Of a stretch of DNA of 64,000 bases, positions 1 to 7,492 are shown piece by piece. Origin of the DNA: CADEEX01 sp964577955 (GTDB taxonomy: Bacteria > Acidobacteriota > Vicinamibacteria > Vicinamibacterales > CAVVIG01); assembly GCA_964577955.1 (NCBI GenBank), contig CAZOAZ010000030.1, positions 1 through 64,000 of the forward strand. Reading direction: 5' to 3'. Made by a program: the position numbers and the translations under genes. The notes beneath the pieces are model-generated. The model worked only from the letters and a program-made list of their open reading frames with translations, did not search any database and was not told the origin of the DNA. Positions within the stretch are counted from its first letter, which is position 1. Each line of letters opens with the position of its first letter.

Positions 1-110
1 AGGCGGGATGCCCCGCCCGGCAGGCGGTACTGCTTCAGCGTGGACAGGCCACTAGGCTAGACCGCTTTGCGCGATCCGTCAATTGTGCAGTTTCGGCACA
101 ATCCTGGCCG

Positions 111-116
111 TACAAT
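111..116 (+). promoter_or_regulatory. -10-like TACAAT box close to a start codon
   Basis: TACAAT lies 10 bases before the ATG at 127. No good -35 is spaced at 16-18. A start of transcription about 7 bases downstream would give a nearly leaderless message. The same arrangement recurs in this window at 4075 and 20461, which is the main reason to note it. Confidence 0.35.
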
Positions 117-126
117 CACGCCGCGC

Positions 127-510
127 ATGCTGAGTCCGAGTATCGTCGTCGTTCTGCTCCTGGTTGCGACCGGCGGAGCGGTGTGGGGCAAATTCTCCTG
201 GCGGAGCCTGTTCGTCACGGCTGGCGTGCTCGAAGTCCTGGGTCTGGTCTTACTGGGCTTGCCGGGCGCGGCCTTTCTCGAAACGCTGCAGCCGCTCATG
301 GAGCGTTGGGGGCGCGGGCCAATCTCCTCTGACGGCGCGTGGCCTGCCGCGATCGTGATGAGCGTGGTCTGGCCGCTGGCATTGGCGCCGGCATGTCTTG
401 CCGCTCGTTCGGTTGGTCCTGGAAGTCTGCAACGAGGATTGGTGGGGCTCGCTGTCCTCGCGGCCGCGTGCTTCCTGATCGCGTTTCTTGTTTACGGCCT
501 GGCCACCTGA
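127..510 (+). CDS. small hydrophobic membrane protein, unknown function
   Basis: This 127-residue protein is not recognised. It has about four hydrophobic stretches: residues 4-19 (PSIVVVLLLVATGG), about 30-50, about 75-93, and the C-terminal stretch from about 105 to the end. It is therefore probably an integral inner-membrane protein. I chose the ATG at 127 because it follows a TACAAT box at 111-116 and removes a charged, non-membrane N-terminal extension; an in-frame upstream start at 67 is possible. It ends 14 bases before the M28 peptidase start, so the two may be co-transcribed. No catalytic motif is visible. Confidence 0.5.
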   Translation: MLSPSIVVVLLLVATGGAVWGKFSWRSLFVTAGVLEVLGLVLLGLPGAAFLETLQPLMERWGRGPISSDGAWPAAIVMSVVWPLALAPACLAARSVGPGSLQRGLVGLAVLAAACFLIAFLVYGLAT

Positions 511-524
511 CGTTGGGAGCCGCC

Positions 525-1760
525 ATGCGGAAACACGTCGTGTCGCTGTTTGCTCTGATTCTCGTGACGGACAGCCTAAAGGCTGTCCCTACCGGAGTCG
601 TCGGCAGCCCGGCTGGGACGATCTCCGGGCAGCAGACTCGAGTCGACAACCAGGATATCCGGACGCTGGTGGACCGCCTGGACCTGCAGCGCTACAAGTC
701 GACGATCGAGTCGCTGAGCGGCTTCGGGGATCGCCGTCAGGGAACGCGGCGCAACCGCGATGCCGTGGACTGGATCGAGGCGCAGCTCACGTCGTACGGC
801 TGCGCGAACGTCGAGCGTCTCACGTACAGCTACGTCACGCCGGCGGCATCCGGCGATGCGGCTGCCTCGAACGTCGACGCGTTCAAGGGATCGGGGCCAG
901 GTGGCGCGACCATCTTCGGACGCGGGCGTCGTCCGGGAGTCAACGTCGACTTGATGAAGCAGCCCGACGCGCGCATCCGCGAGATGAACCGGGAACAGCC
1001 GGTCGATGGCGAGCGTCAGGAGGTCTACTGCACCAAGGTCGGCGTCACGCGGCCCGACGAGATGTACATCATCGGCGGGCACATGGACGGTCACGGTGTC
1101 AATCAGGGTTCGAACGACGATGCGTCGGGAACGGCGCTGGTGATGGAGCTCGCGCGCATCTTCAGCGACCCCGCCGTTCGCACCGAACGATCGATCCGCT
1201 TCGCGCTCTGGAACAACGAAGAGACCGGCCACCAGGGCGCCGCCGCGTACGTCAGACAGCGCGCGCCGCTGCAGGGCGTCGAGAGCCCCGCCGGCTCCGG
1301 GCGTTATCCGGAACCGCGCTGGCTCGGAATGATTCAGCACGACATGATGCTTTTCGATCATGGCGCACCCGGTCCTGATGGTCGTGTCAGTCCCAATCAG
1401 CGGCGCGAAGCCGACGTGAACATCGAGTTCCAGAGCCGGTCAGCGAAGGCCGGCGACTCGATGACGCTCGCCTTCGTCTTCAAAGCGGCGAACGAGGCCT
1501 ATGCGAAGGACTATCCCGCGTCGGTCGGGCCGCACATGACGAACACCGACTCCAACGATTTCATGGACCACGTCGCGGCGATCAGCCTTCGCGAGGCCGA
1601 GCGCGGGTCCGAGATCGGCGGCGGATGGGATCCGCTCGGTCACACACCGGGCGACGTGTTCGCCGCCTACAAGGACGAGGACTTCAGGCTCGGACTGAAT
1701 GCCGCCCAGACCACGCTCGGTGCGGTGGCGCAACTCGTGGGCGCGCGAGTGGTGCCGTGA
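525..1760 (+). CDS. exported M28-family metallopeptidase
   Basis: A 411-residue zinc-dependent exopeptidase of clan MH, predicted to be exported. The M28 zinc site is visible: GGHMDGHG (His and Asp), SNDDASG (bridging Asp), WNNEETG (catalytic Glu pair), TDSNDF (Asp), and a late His, probably the one in LGHTPGD. The start at 525 gives a signal peptide (MRKHVVSLFALILV) and has GGGAG 6-10 bases upstream; longer frames would remove the signal. Directly after the hydrophobic core, codons for TDSLKAVPT are supplied by a perfect hairpin repeat (569-588), so the signal peptide seems to have absorbed a repeat insertion. Natural substrates (amino acids from peptides) cannot be read from sequence. Confidence 0.85.
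   Translation: MRKHVVSLFALILVTDSLKAVPTGVVGSPAGTISGQQTRVDNQDIRTLVDRLDLQRYKSTIESLSGFGDRRQGTRRNRDAVDWIEAQLTSYGCANVERLTYSYVTPAASGDAAASNVDAFKGSGPGGATIFGRGRRPGVNVDLMKQPDARIREMNREQPVDGERQEVYCTKVGVTRPDEMYIIGGHMDGHGVNQGSNDDASGTALVMELARIFSDPAVRTERSIRFALWNNEETGHQGAAAYVRQRAPLQGVESPAGSGRYPEPRWLGMIQHDMMLFDHGAPGPDGRVSPNQRREADVNIEFQSRSAKAGDSMTLAFVFKAANEAYAKDYPASVGPHMTNTDSNDFMDHVAAISLREAERGSEIGGGWDPLGHTPGDVFAAYKDEDFRLGLNAAQTTLGAVAQLVGARVVP
569..588. repeat. CTAAAG-type hairpin inside a signal-peptide coding region
   Basis: Eight-base arms GGACAGCC and GGCTGTCC enclose TAAA. Related hairpins with the same TAAA/CTAAAG centre lie at 19074-19093 and 38811-38827, and a partial one at the window end. This copy is inside the M28 peptidase frame and encodes part of its N-terminus. 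Confidence 0.7.
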
Positions 1761-1792
1761 CACGCCGCCATCTCAGTAATAATCTCGGTCTC

Positions 1793-1816
1793 GGTGTCAG
1801 ACACGTGTCTGACACC
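1793..1816. repeat. REP-like perfect palindrome, copy 1
   Basis: A perfect 24-base palindrome made of two 12-base halves GGTGTCAGACAC and GTGTCTGACACC. It lies 33 bases after the stop of the M28 peptidase and is followed by a further half motif (GTCTGACAC, 1819-1827). An identical copy is at 1947-1970. The form resembles REP elements mobilised by REP-associated (RAYT) transposases, but no such transposase is in the window. Confidence 0.8.
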
Positions 1817-1934
1817 CCGTCTGACACTTTGCCAAAATCTGCTCAGGGTCAAACTGGATGCGTCGCCAACTAACCTCATGAGTAGAGACTAGAACCGCTA
1901 CATGTAGCGTCACTTTTTGGGTTGACCACAAGTC

Positions 1935-1970
1935 GGTGTCAGACACGGTGTCAGACACGTGTCTGACACC
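1935..1970. repeat. REP-like palindrome copy 2 with an extra half repeat
   Basis: GGTGTCAGACAC occurs at 1935-1946 and again as the left half of a perfect 24-base palindrome at 1947-1970. The palindrome is identical to the copy at 1793-1816. It ends 20 bases before the next start codon, so it overlaps the leader of that gene. Confidence 0.8.
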
Positions 1971-1990
1971 GCTCTCTCAGGAGAAGCGCG

Positions 1991-2827
1991 ATGCAGCGAA
2001 GTTCCAGGCACAACGTTGTCCTGATCGTCACGGCACTGGCCGCCCTCGGCGTGGGGCACGTGACGGTTGACGGGCGGCAGGCGGCGCGCGCGGGGCAAGG
2101 GCCGGCGACGACATACCGCGCGCCACGCGCCGGCGACGGCCACGCCGATCTCAACGGCATCTGGCAAGCGATGAACACGGCCAACTGGGATATCCAGGAT
2201 CACCCGGCGCGACAGGGTCCGGTGGTCGCGCTGGGCGCGTCGTTCAGCATTCCCGGCGGCGCGGGCGTCGTCGACGGCAACGAGCTGCCGTACCAACCCT
2301 GGGCAGCGCAGAAGAAGAAGGACAACGCCGCCAACTGGCTGACGCTCGATCCCGAGGTCAAGTGCTACTTACCCGGCGTCCCGCGCGCGACGTACCTCCC
2401 GCACCCGTTTCAGATCGTGCAATCGCAGAACACGATTCTGATGGCCTACGAGTTCGCCACCGCCAGCCGCATCGTGCACATGAAGGAGGTCGGCGAAGCG
2501 CCGCTCGAGTCCTGGATGGGATGGTCGCGCGGACGCTGGGACGGCGACACGCTCGTCGTCGACGTCACCGGCCAGAACGATCAGACCTGGTTTGACCGGG
2601 CCGGCAACTTCCACAGTGACGCGCTACACGTGGTCGAGCGCTATACGCGCACCGGTCCAGACCACCTGCTGTACGAAGCGACGATCGAGGATCCGAAGGT
2701 CTTCACGCGGCCCTGGAAGATGAGCATGCCGCTCTACCGGCGAACCGAGAAGAACGCGCAGCTCTTCGAGTACAAGTGCGTCGAGTTCGTCGAAGAGCTG
2801 ATGTACGGCCACCTGCGCAGGAAGTAG
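1991..2827 (+). CDS. secreted protein with RGRWDGDTL motif, unknown function
   Basis: A 278-residue exported protein of unknown function. It starts at an ATG with AGGAG 9 bases upstream and has a signal peptide (VVLIVTALAALGVGHV, cleavage near residue 30). Residues 53-58 read DLNGIW, and the central signature SRGRWDGDTLVVDV is at about residues 180-193. A second protein with the same signature lies convergently at 2937-3947. Such proteins are common in soil acidobacteria and proteobacteria and are usually left as hypothetical; a beta-rich, lipocalin-like fold is only a guess. A palindromic repeat (2846-2934) sits between the two stop codons. Confidence 0.75.
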   Translation: MQRSSRHNVVLIVTALAALGVGHVTVDGRQAARAGQGPATTYRAPRAGDGHADLNGIWQAMNTANWDIQDHPARQGPVVALGASFSIPGGAGVVDGNELPYQPWAAQKKKDNAANWLTLDPEVKCYLPGVPRATYLPHPFQIVQSQNTILMAYEFATASRIVHMKEVGEAPLESWMGWSRGRWDGDTLVVDVTGQNDQTWFDRAGNFHSDALHVVERYTRTGPDHLLYEATIEDPKVFTRPWKMSMPLYRRTEKNAQLFEYKCVEFVEELMYGHLRRK

Positions 2828-2845
2828 TCAACCCAACGCCGAGCC

Positions 2846-2934
2846 AAAGCTTTCACAGCGAGCCCGCAGAATTCGCAGATCCTTTTCCAAAAAAGAATCT
2901 CTGTGGGCTCTGCGTTCTCGTTGTGAAAGCTTTT
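2846..2934. repeat. CGCAGA-type long palindrome, copy A
   Basis: An 89-base imperfect palindrome with ends AAAGCTTTCACAGCGAG and the reverse complement of AAAGCTTTCACAACGAG (16 of 17 match). Inside it are GCCCGCAGA/TCTGTGGGC segments and a central TTTTCCAAAAAAG. It lies between two convergent stop codons and ends in a T run on either strand, so it could act as a two-way terminator. Related copies are at 47666, 54896 and 55525. Confidence 0.8.
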
Positions 2935-2936
2935 TC

Positions 2937-3947
2937 TTATTTCTTCAGGGCTTCCGCCGCCTGTTTCTCCTCGTAGCGATGTCCCTGCAGCACGTGCACG
3001 ATGGCGTGGTTGCCCTCGTGGCACGCGTACTCGTAGATCAAGCCGTCAGCGGGACGCATCGGCAGCACCGCCGTAAACGGACGCGAGTAGAACGACGGGT
3101 TCTCGACCGTGAACTGGTAGTCGATCGCATCCTTGGCCACACGGCGGAACCGCTCGATCACCTTCAGCGTCGCGGAGTCGACGGGAAATCTGAATCCCGA
3201 GTCCGGCCGGAAGTTCGTCGTCTCGACAATCAGCGTGTCGCCGTCCCAGCGACCCCGTGAATCGCCGAGCCACTGGCGGATCGAAGGGCCAGCGTGTGGG
3301 CGGCCGTCGAGCGGGATGATCCGGACCTCGTGAATCTCTTCGTGGAGAATCGCGACGACGCCGGGGGCCTGGGTGATTTCGTAGTTGTTGTTGTAGCCGG
3401 TCGGGAGCGGCGGCACGCCGTGATACATGATGCAGCGTTCCTGCAGCGGCCGATCGGTGTACGAGTCGAAGGCGCCGCGTTCGCGACGCGCCGCGGCTCG
3501 CTCGTCCTGGAGTTTCTGGCCCTGGGGAGTGAGCGCTGGCAGCCGGCCGTCCGCCGGATCGACGATGAGGGAGGTCCGCCCGATCGATTTGCCGCGGTCC
3601 CACCAGAACTGGTCGTAGGCGAGCTCGACATCCGCCGCGCGGTCCGTCGGGCGCTTCTCCGGGGTGGCGCGGCTGTCGGACTGCTCGTTGATCGCTTCTT
3701 CCTCGTCCTTGGAGAGGAGTTCCTTCTCTCCAGCCCCGCGCGGACGCTCGAGCGGCGTGATCGTGCCGTTGCTCCAGGTCCCCTGGATGTCCGGATCGCC
3801 CCACGGGGTCCGCGGCGCTTTGTAAGTGGAGGGTTTCGGCGGCGTGGCGCGTTGCGCCGCTGGCGCCTGGCCGGAGGGGCGCACAACCAGGACCGTGAAC
3901 GCGACAGCCAACGCGACGCCGGCAACACGCAGTATTCGACGAGTCAT
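2937..3947 (-). CDS. secreted protein with RGRWDGDTL motif, second paralogue
   Basis: A 336-residue exported protein. The start at 3947 gives the signal peptide MTRRILRVAGVALAVAFTVLVV and has a GAGG upstream; the open frame continues 29 codons further but with charged, non-signal sequence. After a Pro/Lys-rich linker it has DIQGTWSNGTITPLERP, and later the signature SRGRWDGDTLIVETTNF, shared with the protein at 1991-2827. A cysteine near the end (YACHEGN) parallels YKCVEF in its neighbour. It is longer than the neighbour because of an inserted segment rich in charged residues. Function is unknown; pairing of two paralogues head to head suggests an old duplication. Confidence 0.75.
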   Translation of the reverse strand: MTRRILRVAGVALAVAFTVLVVRPSGQAPAAQRATPPKPSTYKAPRTPWGDPDIQGTWSNGTITPLERPRGAGEKELLSKDEEEAINEQSDSRATPEKRPTDRAADVELAYDQFWWDRGKSIGRTSLIVDPADGRLPALTPQGQKLQDERAAARRERGAFDSYTDRPLQERCIMYHGVPPLPTGYNNNYEITQAPGVVAILHEEIHEVRIIPLDGRPHAGPSIRQWLGDSRGRWDGDTLIVETTNFRPDSGFRFPVDSATLKVIERFRRVAKDAIDYQFTVENPSFYSRPFTAVLPMRPADGLIYEYACHEGNHAIVHVLQGHRYEEKQAAEALKK

Positions 3948-4074
3948 GGCAGACCTCGCTTCCTCGTTGACGCCTACCATGACCCAGCCGGAGCGCCGCG
4001 TCAACAAGACGTTAAGACACCCATCACGTTGCACGGCGTCTGCTTCTTCGGGCGATGGCGCCCTGACCGGCTCG

Positions 4075-4080
4075 TATAAT
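4075..4080 (+). promoter_or_regulatory. TATAAT -10 box for the kinase gene
   Basis: A perfect TATAAT lies 13 bases before the GTG start at 4094, and no Shine-Dalgarno sequence is present between them. The transcript would have a leader of only a few bases. No clear -35 element is seen. Confidence 0.45.
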
Positions 4081-4093
4081 CTCGCAACTCCCA

Positions 4094-6367
4094 GTGGCTC
4101 TCGCGGTTGGCGCCTCGCTCGGCTCGTACGACATTCTGGCCGCCATCGGCGCGGGCGGCATGGGTCAGGTCTACCGGGCGCATGATACGAAGCTTGGCCG
4201 CGACGTGGCCATCAAAGTCCTCTCAGATGCGTTCGCCGGCGACGCAGAACGACTCGCGCGATTCGAGAGGGAAGCCAAGGTCCTCGCCGCCCTGAATCAT
4301 CCGCACATCGTCACGATCTTCTCGATTGAGGAGGCCGACGGCGTCCGGTTTCTCACGATGGAATTGGTCGAGGGGCGCGCCCTTGACCACGTGATCGGCC
4401 GGGACGGCGTCTCGCTGACACTATTCTTCGACATCAGCATCGCGTTGGCCGATGCACTCGCCGCGGCTCATCGGAAACATCTCACGCATCGGGACCTCAA
4501 GCCCGCCAACGTCATGGTGTCAGACGAGGGACGCGTCACGTTGCTGGACTTCGGCCTCGCAAGATCGGTGGAGCCCGAACATGCCGCGGCCGACGACACC
4601 CACCTCTCGCTCACGAAGGCGGGCATGATTGTCGGCACGGTGCCGTACATGTCGCCCGAACAGATCGAAGGCAAGCCGCTCGACCCACGGACCGACATCT
4701 TCTCGTTCGGTGTCATGCTGTACGAGATGGCGACAGGCGCGCGGCCGTTCACCGGCGATTCCTCGCCGGCGCTCATGTCGTCGATTCTCAAGGATCGCCC
4801 GGCATCGGTCGCGGCACGGCGCGCTGACATTCCTCGAGACGTGAGTCGCCTGATCGACCGGTGTCTCGAGAAGCAGCCGCGCGACCGGATTCAGACGGCC
4901 ATCGATGTCCTGTCCGAATTGAGGGCGCAGCGCCACGCCTGGGAATCGGGAGCGGCGCTGAGCCGCACGAGTGTGGTCGACCGCGGGCCGCAGCCGGTCG
5001 CGCGACCGGCGTCGCTCGCGGTTTTGCCGTTTGCGAACCTGAGCGCGGACAAGGAGAACGAGTACTTCGGCGACGGACTCGCCGAAGAAGTGATCAACGC
5101 GCTCGGGCGAGTCCCGGGACTGCAGGTGGCTGGCCGGACCTCTTCGTTCGTCTTTCGCGGGAAGGATATCGAGCCGGCGGAAGTTGGCCGGCGGTTGAAC
5201 GTCGAGCACCTGCTCGAAGGGAGCGTTCGGCGGGCCGGCAACCGTATCAGGGTGAGCGTGCAGCTGCTCAAGGTGGCCGACGGCTTTCACCTGTGGTCCG
5301 AACGCTTCGATCGCGAGTTGACGGACATCTTCGCGATCCAGGATGAGGTGACGCACGCGATCGCGTCGGCGCTACGAGTCAAACTGGCGGCCGATGCGTT
5401 GACGCCGCGACGACACACGCCGAACCTTCGCGCATATGAGGAATACCTCAAGGCTCGAGACCTGTGGTACACGGCGATGCCGGGTTCGTTCGCCCAGGTC
5501 AAGGCCATGCTCGAGCACGCCATCACGCTCGACGCGCAATTCGCACTTCCGTACAGCTTGTTGGGCGGGTGTTACACGATGCTGGCGAACCTGGGCTTCA
5601 AGCCGTCGAAGGACGTGATGCCGCTGGCGCGCGCGGCCGAAGAGGAAGCGTTGCGTGTCGATCCCGCACTGCCCGAGGCGCACGCCATCCTCGGTGTGTG
5701 TGCGGGATGTTTTGGGCACGACTGGCGCGGCGCAGAACACGAGTGGCGGCTGGCGATGGCGCACGAGCCGGTTTCCCGCGACGTGCGCTTTTGGTACGGT
5801 AATCACTATCTCCTGCCGGTCGGCCGCGTCGCGGAAGCTGTCGAGACCATGGGGAGGGCGCTGCAGGACGATCCGCTGAATCTCCTCTATCGCCATCTCT
5901 ATGCGCGCGGGCTTCGACACGACGGGAAGCTGGACGAAGCGGCGGCCGAACTCCGAGGCGTCCTGGACATCGACCCCGACTTCCCGTGGGCGCTGGAGAC
6001 GCTCGGGGCGGTGTGCGCGCAGCAGGGGAACGCGAAAGACGCGCTCGCGTTCACCGAGCGCGCGCATGCGGTGACACCCTGGTCGCACTCGGTCAGTGGA
6101 CAGCTCGCAGCCCTGTTGGACCAGGCCGGCGATCAGGTGCGCTCGAAGGCGCTCCTCGAAACGCTTGGGACCGGCGAGGCCTACGGAGCTTCGACCGGAC
6201 TCGCCATCTTTCACGCGATGCGCGGCGATGTTGAGCAGGCCGCGGCGTGGGCGGCTCGCGGAATCGACCAGCGATTCCTGCCGCTGGTCTACATGCTGGC
6301 GCCGCTGCTCAGATCCCAGAGTCAGTGGGCAGCGCTCGCGCGACGGCTGAATCTCCCGACGGCTTGA
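4094..6367 (+). CDS. Ser/Thr protein kinase with TolB-like and TPR domains
   Basis: A 757-residue PASTA-less Hanks-type kinase. Residues about 12-275 form the kinase: glycine loop IGAGGMGQVY (18-27), catalytic Lys41 (VAIKVL), HRDLKPAN (132-139), DFG (152-154) and SPEQ of the activation segment. All key residues are present, so it should be active. Next, SLAVLPFANLSADKENEYF (about 309-327) opens a TolB-N/FlgO-like domain of the type often fused to kinases and to adenylate-cyclase-type regulators. The C-terminal half is helical with TPR-like repeats (for example LPEAHAILGVCAG). No transmembrane helix is evident, so it is probably cytoplasmic. It starts with GTG. Its target is unknown; no forkhead-domain partner is nearby. 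Confidence 0.9.
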   Translation: MALAVGASLGSYDILAAIGAGGMGQVYRAHDTKLGRDVAIKVLSDAFAGDAERLARFEREAKVLAALNHPHIVTIFSIEEADGVRFLTMELVEGRALDHVIGRDGVSLTLFFDISIALADALAAAHRKHLTHRDLKPANVMVSDEGRVTLLDFGLARSVEPEHAAADDTHLSLTKAGMIVGTVPYMSPEQIEGKPLDPRTDIFSFGVMLYEMATGARPFTGDSSPALMSSILKDRPASVAARRADIPRDVSRLIDRCLEKQPRDRIQTAIDVLSELRAQRHAWESGAALSRTSVVDRGPQPVARPASLAVLPFANLSADKENEYFGDGLAEEVINALGRVPGLQVAGRTSSFVFRGKDIEPAEVGRRLNVEHLLEGSVRRAGNRIRVSVQLLKVADGFHLWSERFDRELTDIFAIQDEVTHAIASALRVKLAADALTPRRHTPNLRAYEEYLKARDLWYTAMPGSFAQVKAMLEHAITLDAQFALPYSLLGGCYTMLANLGFKPSKDVMPLARAAEEEALRVDPALPEAHAILGVCAGCFGHDWRGAEHEWRLAMAHEPVSRDVRFWYGNHYLLPVGRVAEAVETMGRALQDDPLNLLYRHLYARGLRHDGKLDEAAAELRGVLDIDPDFPWALETLGAVCAQQGNAKDALAFTERAHAVTPWSHSVSGQLAALLDQAGDQVRSKALLETLGTGEAYGASTGLAIFHAMRGDVEQAAAWAARGIDQRFLPLVYMLAPLLRSQSQWAALARRLNLPTA

Positions 6368-6382
6368 GATTGGGGTCGGACG

Positions 6383-6736
6383 TTATCGTTTCGGCCGGAT
6401 CTGCCCGGCAAACGATTGCGCGACGATCTTGCCGTTCCGCACGACGTGCGTGTCGGTCGCCATCTCATAGACGTGGTCGGCGGTTTCCGCCGACCACAGC
6501 GCGTACCCGAAGTCCCCGTCGATTGACTGCAGCTGCAGTGAGAACGTTGTCCCAGGCTGGGCGAATTCCGCGATCAAGGCGCGGAAGAATTCACGAATCG
6601 GATCGTGTCCCTTCAACGGCCCTTCGGGAGTAAAGAGGACCGCGTCCGATGAGTAATCCGAGACCATGCCTTCGAGATCTCCCTCGAAGAAGCACTTTAC
6701 GTGTCGCTGCAGAACTTCTTCAGTGGTGGATGCCAT
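6383..6736 (-). CDS. SnoaL/NTF2-like protein
   Basis: A 117-residue protein with the cone-shaped NTF2/SnoaL fold pattern: an N-terminal helix (TEEVLQRHVKCFFEGDLEGM), then DYSSDAVLFTPEGPLKG, and a strand pair ending in HVVRNGKIVAQSF. Members of this family range from polyketide cyclases to simple ligand-binding proteins, so no reaction is assigned. The ATG at 6736 was chosen because the family begins just before the first helix; a TATAAT box on this strand lies at 6792-6797. It converges on the kinase gene with a 15-base gap. Confidence 0.75.
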   Translation of the reverse strand: MASTTEEVLQRHVKCFFEGDLEGMVSDYSSDAVLFTPEGPLKGHDPIREFFRALIAEFAQPGTTFSLQLQSIDGDFGYALWSAETADHVYEMATDTHVVRNGKIVAQSFAGQIRPKR

Positions 6737-6791
6737 GGTTGGTAGCGTTCGGCGCGTCGCGCCGTAGTGAGGGCACTCGAGGAGCGTGCGG

Positions 6792-6797
6792 ATTATA
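6792..6797 (-). promoter_or_regulatory. TATAAT box upstream of the NTF2-like gene
   Basis: On the minus strand a perfect TATAAT is placed 55 bases before the start codon at 6736. No matching -35 was identified. Confidence 0.35.
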
Positions 6798-6910
6798 CCT
6801 GCGCTTCGAAGGAAACCAGGGCGCGAGGCCGTTCCACGAGGCGCTGCCGATCGCAAGCAGACTGGCGACGCGCCTCGTGGATGGTGGTGCTTCTCTTTGA
6901 CGAGCAGCCG

Positions 6911-7405
6911 TTACCGAGCCGTCGTCGGCTTCGCCGGACACGTGCCCGCAACCGCGCGCATGTTGGTCACCGCGAATTCCGGCAGGTGGATCCGATCGTG
7001 GCCAATGGCCTTGTCGGTCTTGTTGGTGTCGAGCGCCGCTGACGGCTGGCCCGTCGAATCCTTGGCGTCGACGTTGATGGAGCCGGTCACCTCAACCCGC
7101 TTCCCGACCATCGCTTTCAACTGGGTGTCGGCGACCTTCTCGAGCTTGTACATCGAATAGGTGGTTGGCGCGATCGAACTCCCGCTCGTCCCAACTGGTC
7201 TGGACGCTTCCGCGGGCGACAGCTCTGCCAGGATGTAGTCTTCGAGAATGCCGGCTCGCTCGGCGATGTTCGGGGCGCGGCCGGGCACGTCTTTCTCTTC
7301 ATACACACAGCCCGTCAGCGTCACGGGCGACGACTGAGCGGACACAACTGAGGTGGCAAGCGGCGCGGCGGCGATTGCAGCAGCGACGGTGATTGTTCGA
7401 AACAT
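6911..7405 (-). CDS. small secreted protein, unknown function
   Basis: A 164-residue exported protein with a clear signal peptide (MFRTITVAAAIAAAPLATSVVSA, cleavage near residue 24). The mature part starts VTLTGCVYEEKDVPGR and contains KLEKVADTQLKAMVGKRVEVTGSI, a pattern seen in small OB-fold-like exported proteins of acidobacteria. GGAGG lies 6 bases before the ATG. Two cysteines (GCV and TCPAK near the end) could form a disulfide. No enzymatic motif is visible and no function is assigned. Confidence 0.7.
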   Translation of the reverse strand: MFRTITVAAAIAAAPLATSVVSAQSSPVTLTGCVYEEKDVPGRAPNIAERAGILEDYILAELSPAEASRPVGTSGSSIAPTTYSMYKLEKVADTQLKAMVGKRVEVTGSINVDAKDSTGQPSAALDTNKTDKAIGHDRIHLPEFAVTNMRAVAGTCPAKPTTAR

Positions 7406-7492
7406 GTAATTCCTCCGGAGTGACGTCCTGCAATCGGGGCGCCACTGGGAATCAAGCTCGAGAGGAAAAAGACGTCCCCAACTCGGCAGACG

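Larger units (their letters stand above)
1761..1990. other. 230-bp intergenic region made of REP-like DNA
   Basis: No gene is visible. The region holds two identical 24-base palindromes (1793-1816 and 1947-1970), an extra half repeat at 1935-1946 directly before the second, and a short palindrome CTACATGTAG at 1899-1908 between them. The whole stretch looks like a composite REP cluster placed between two genes that read in the same direction. Confidence 0.6.
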
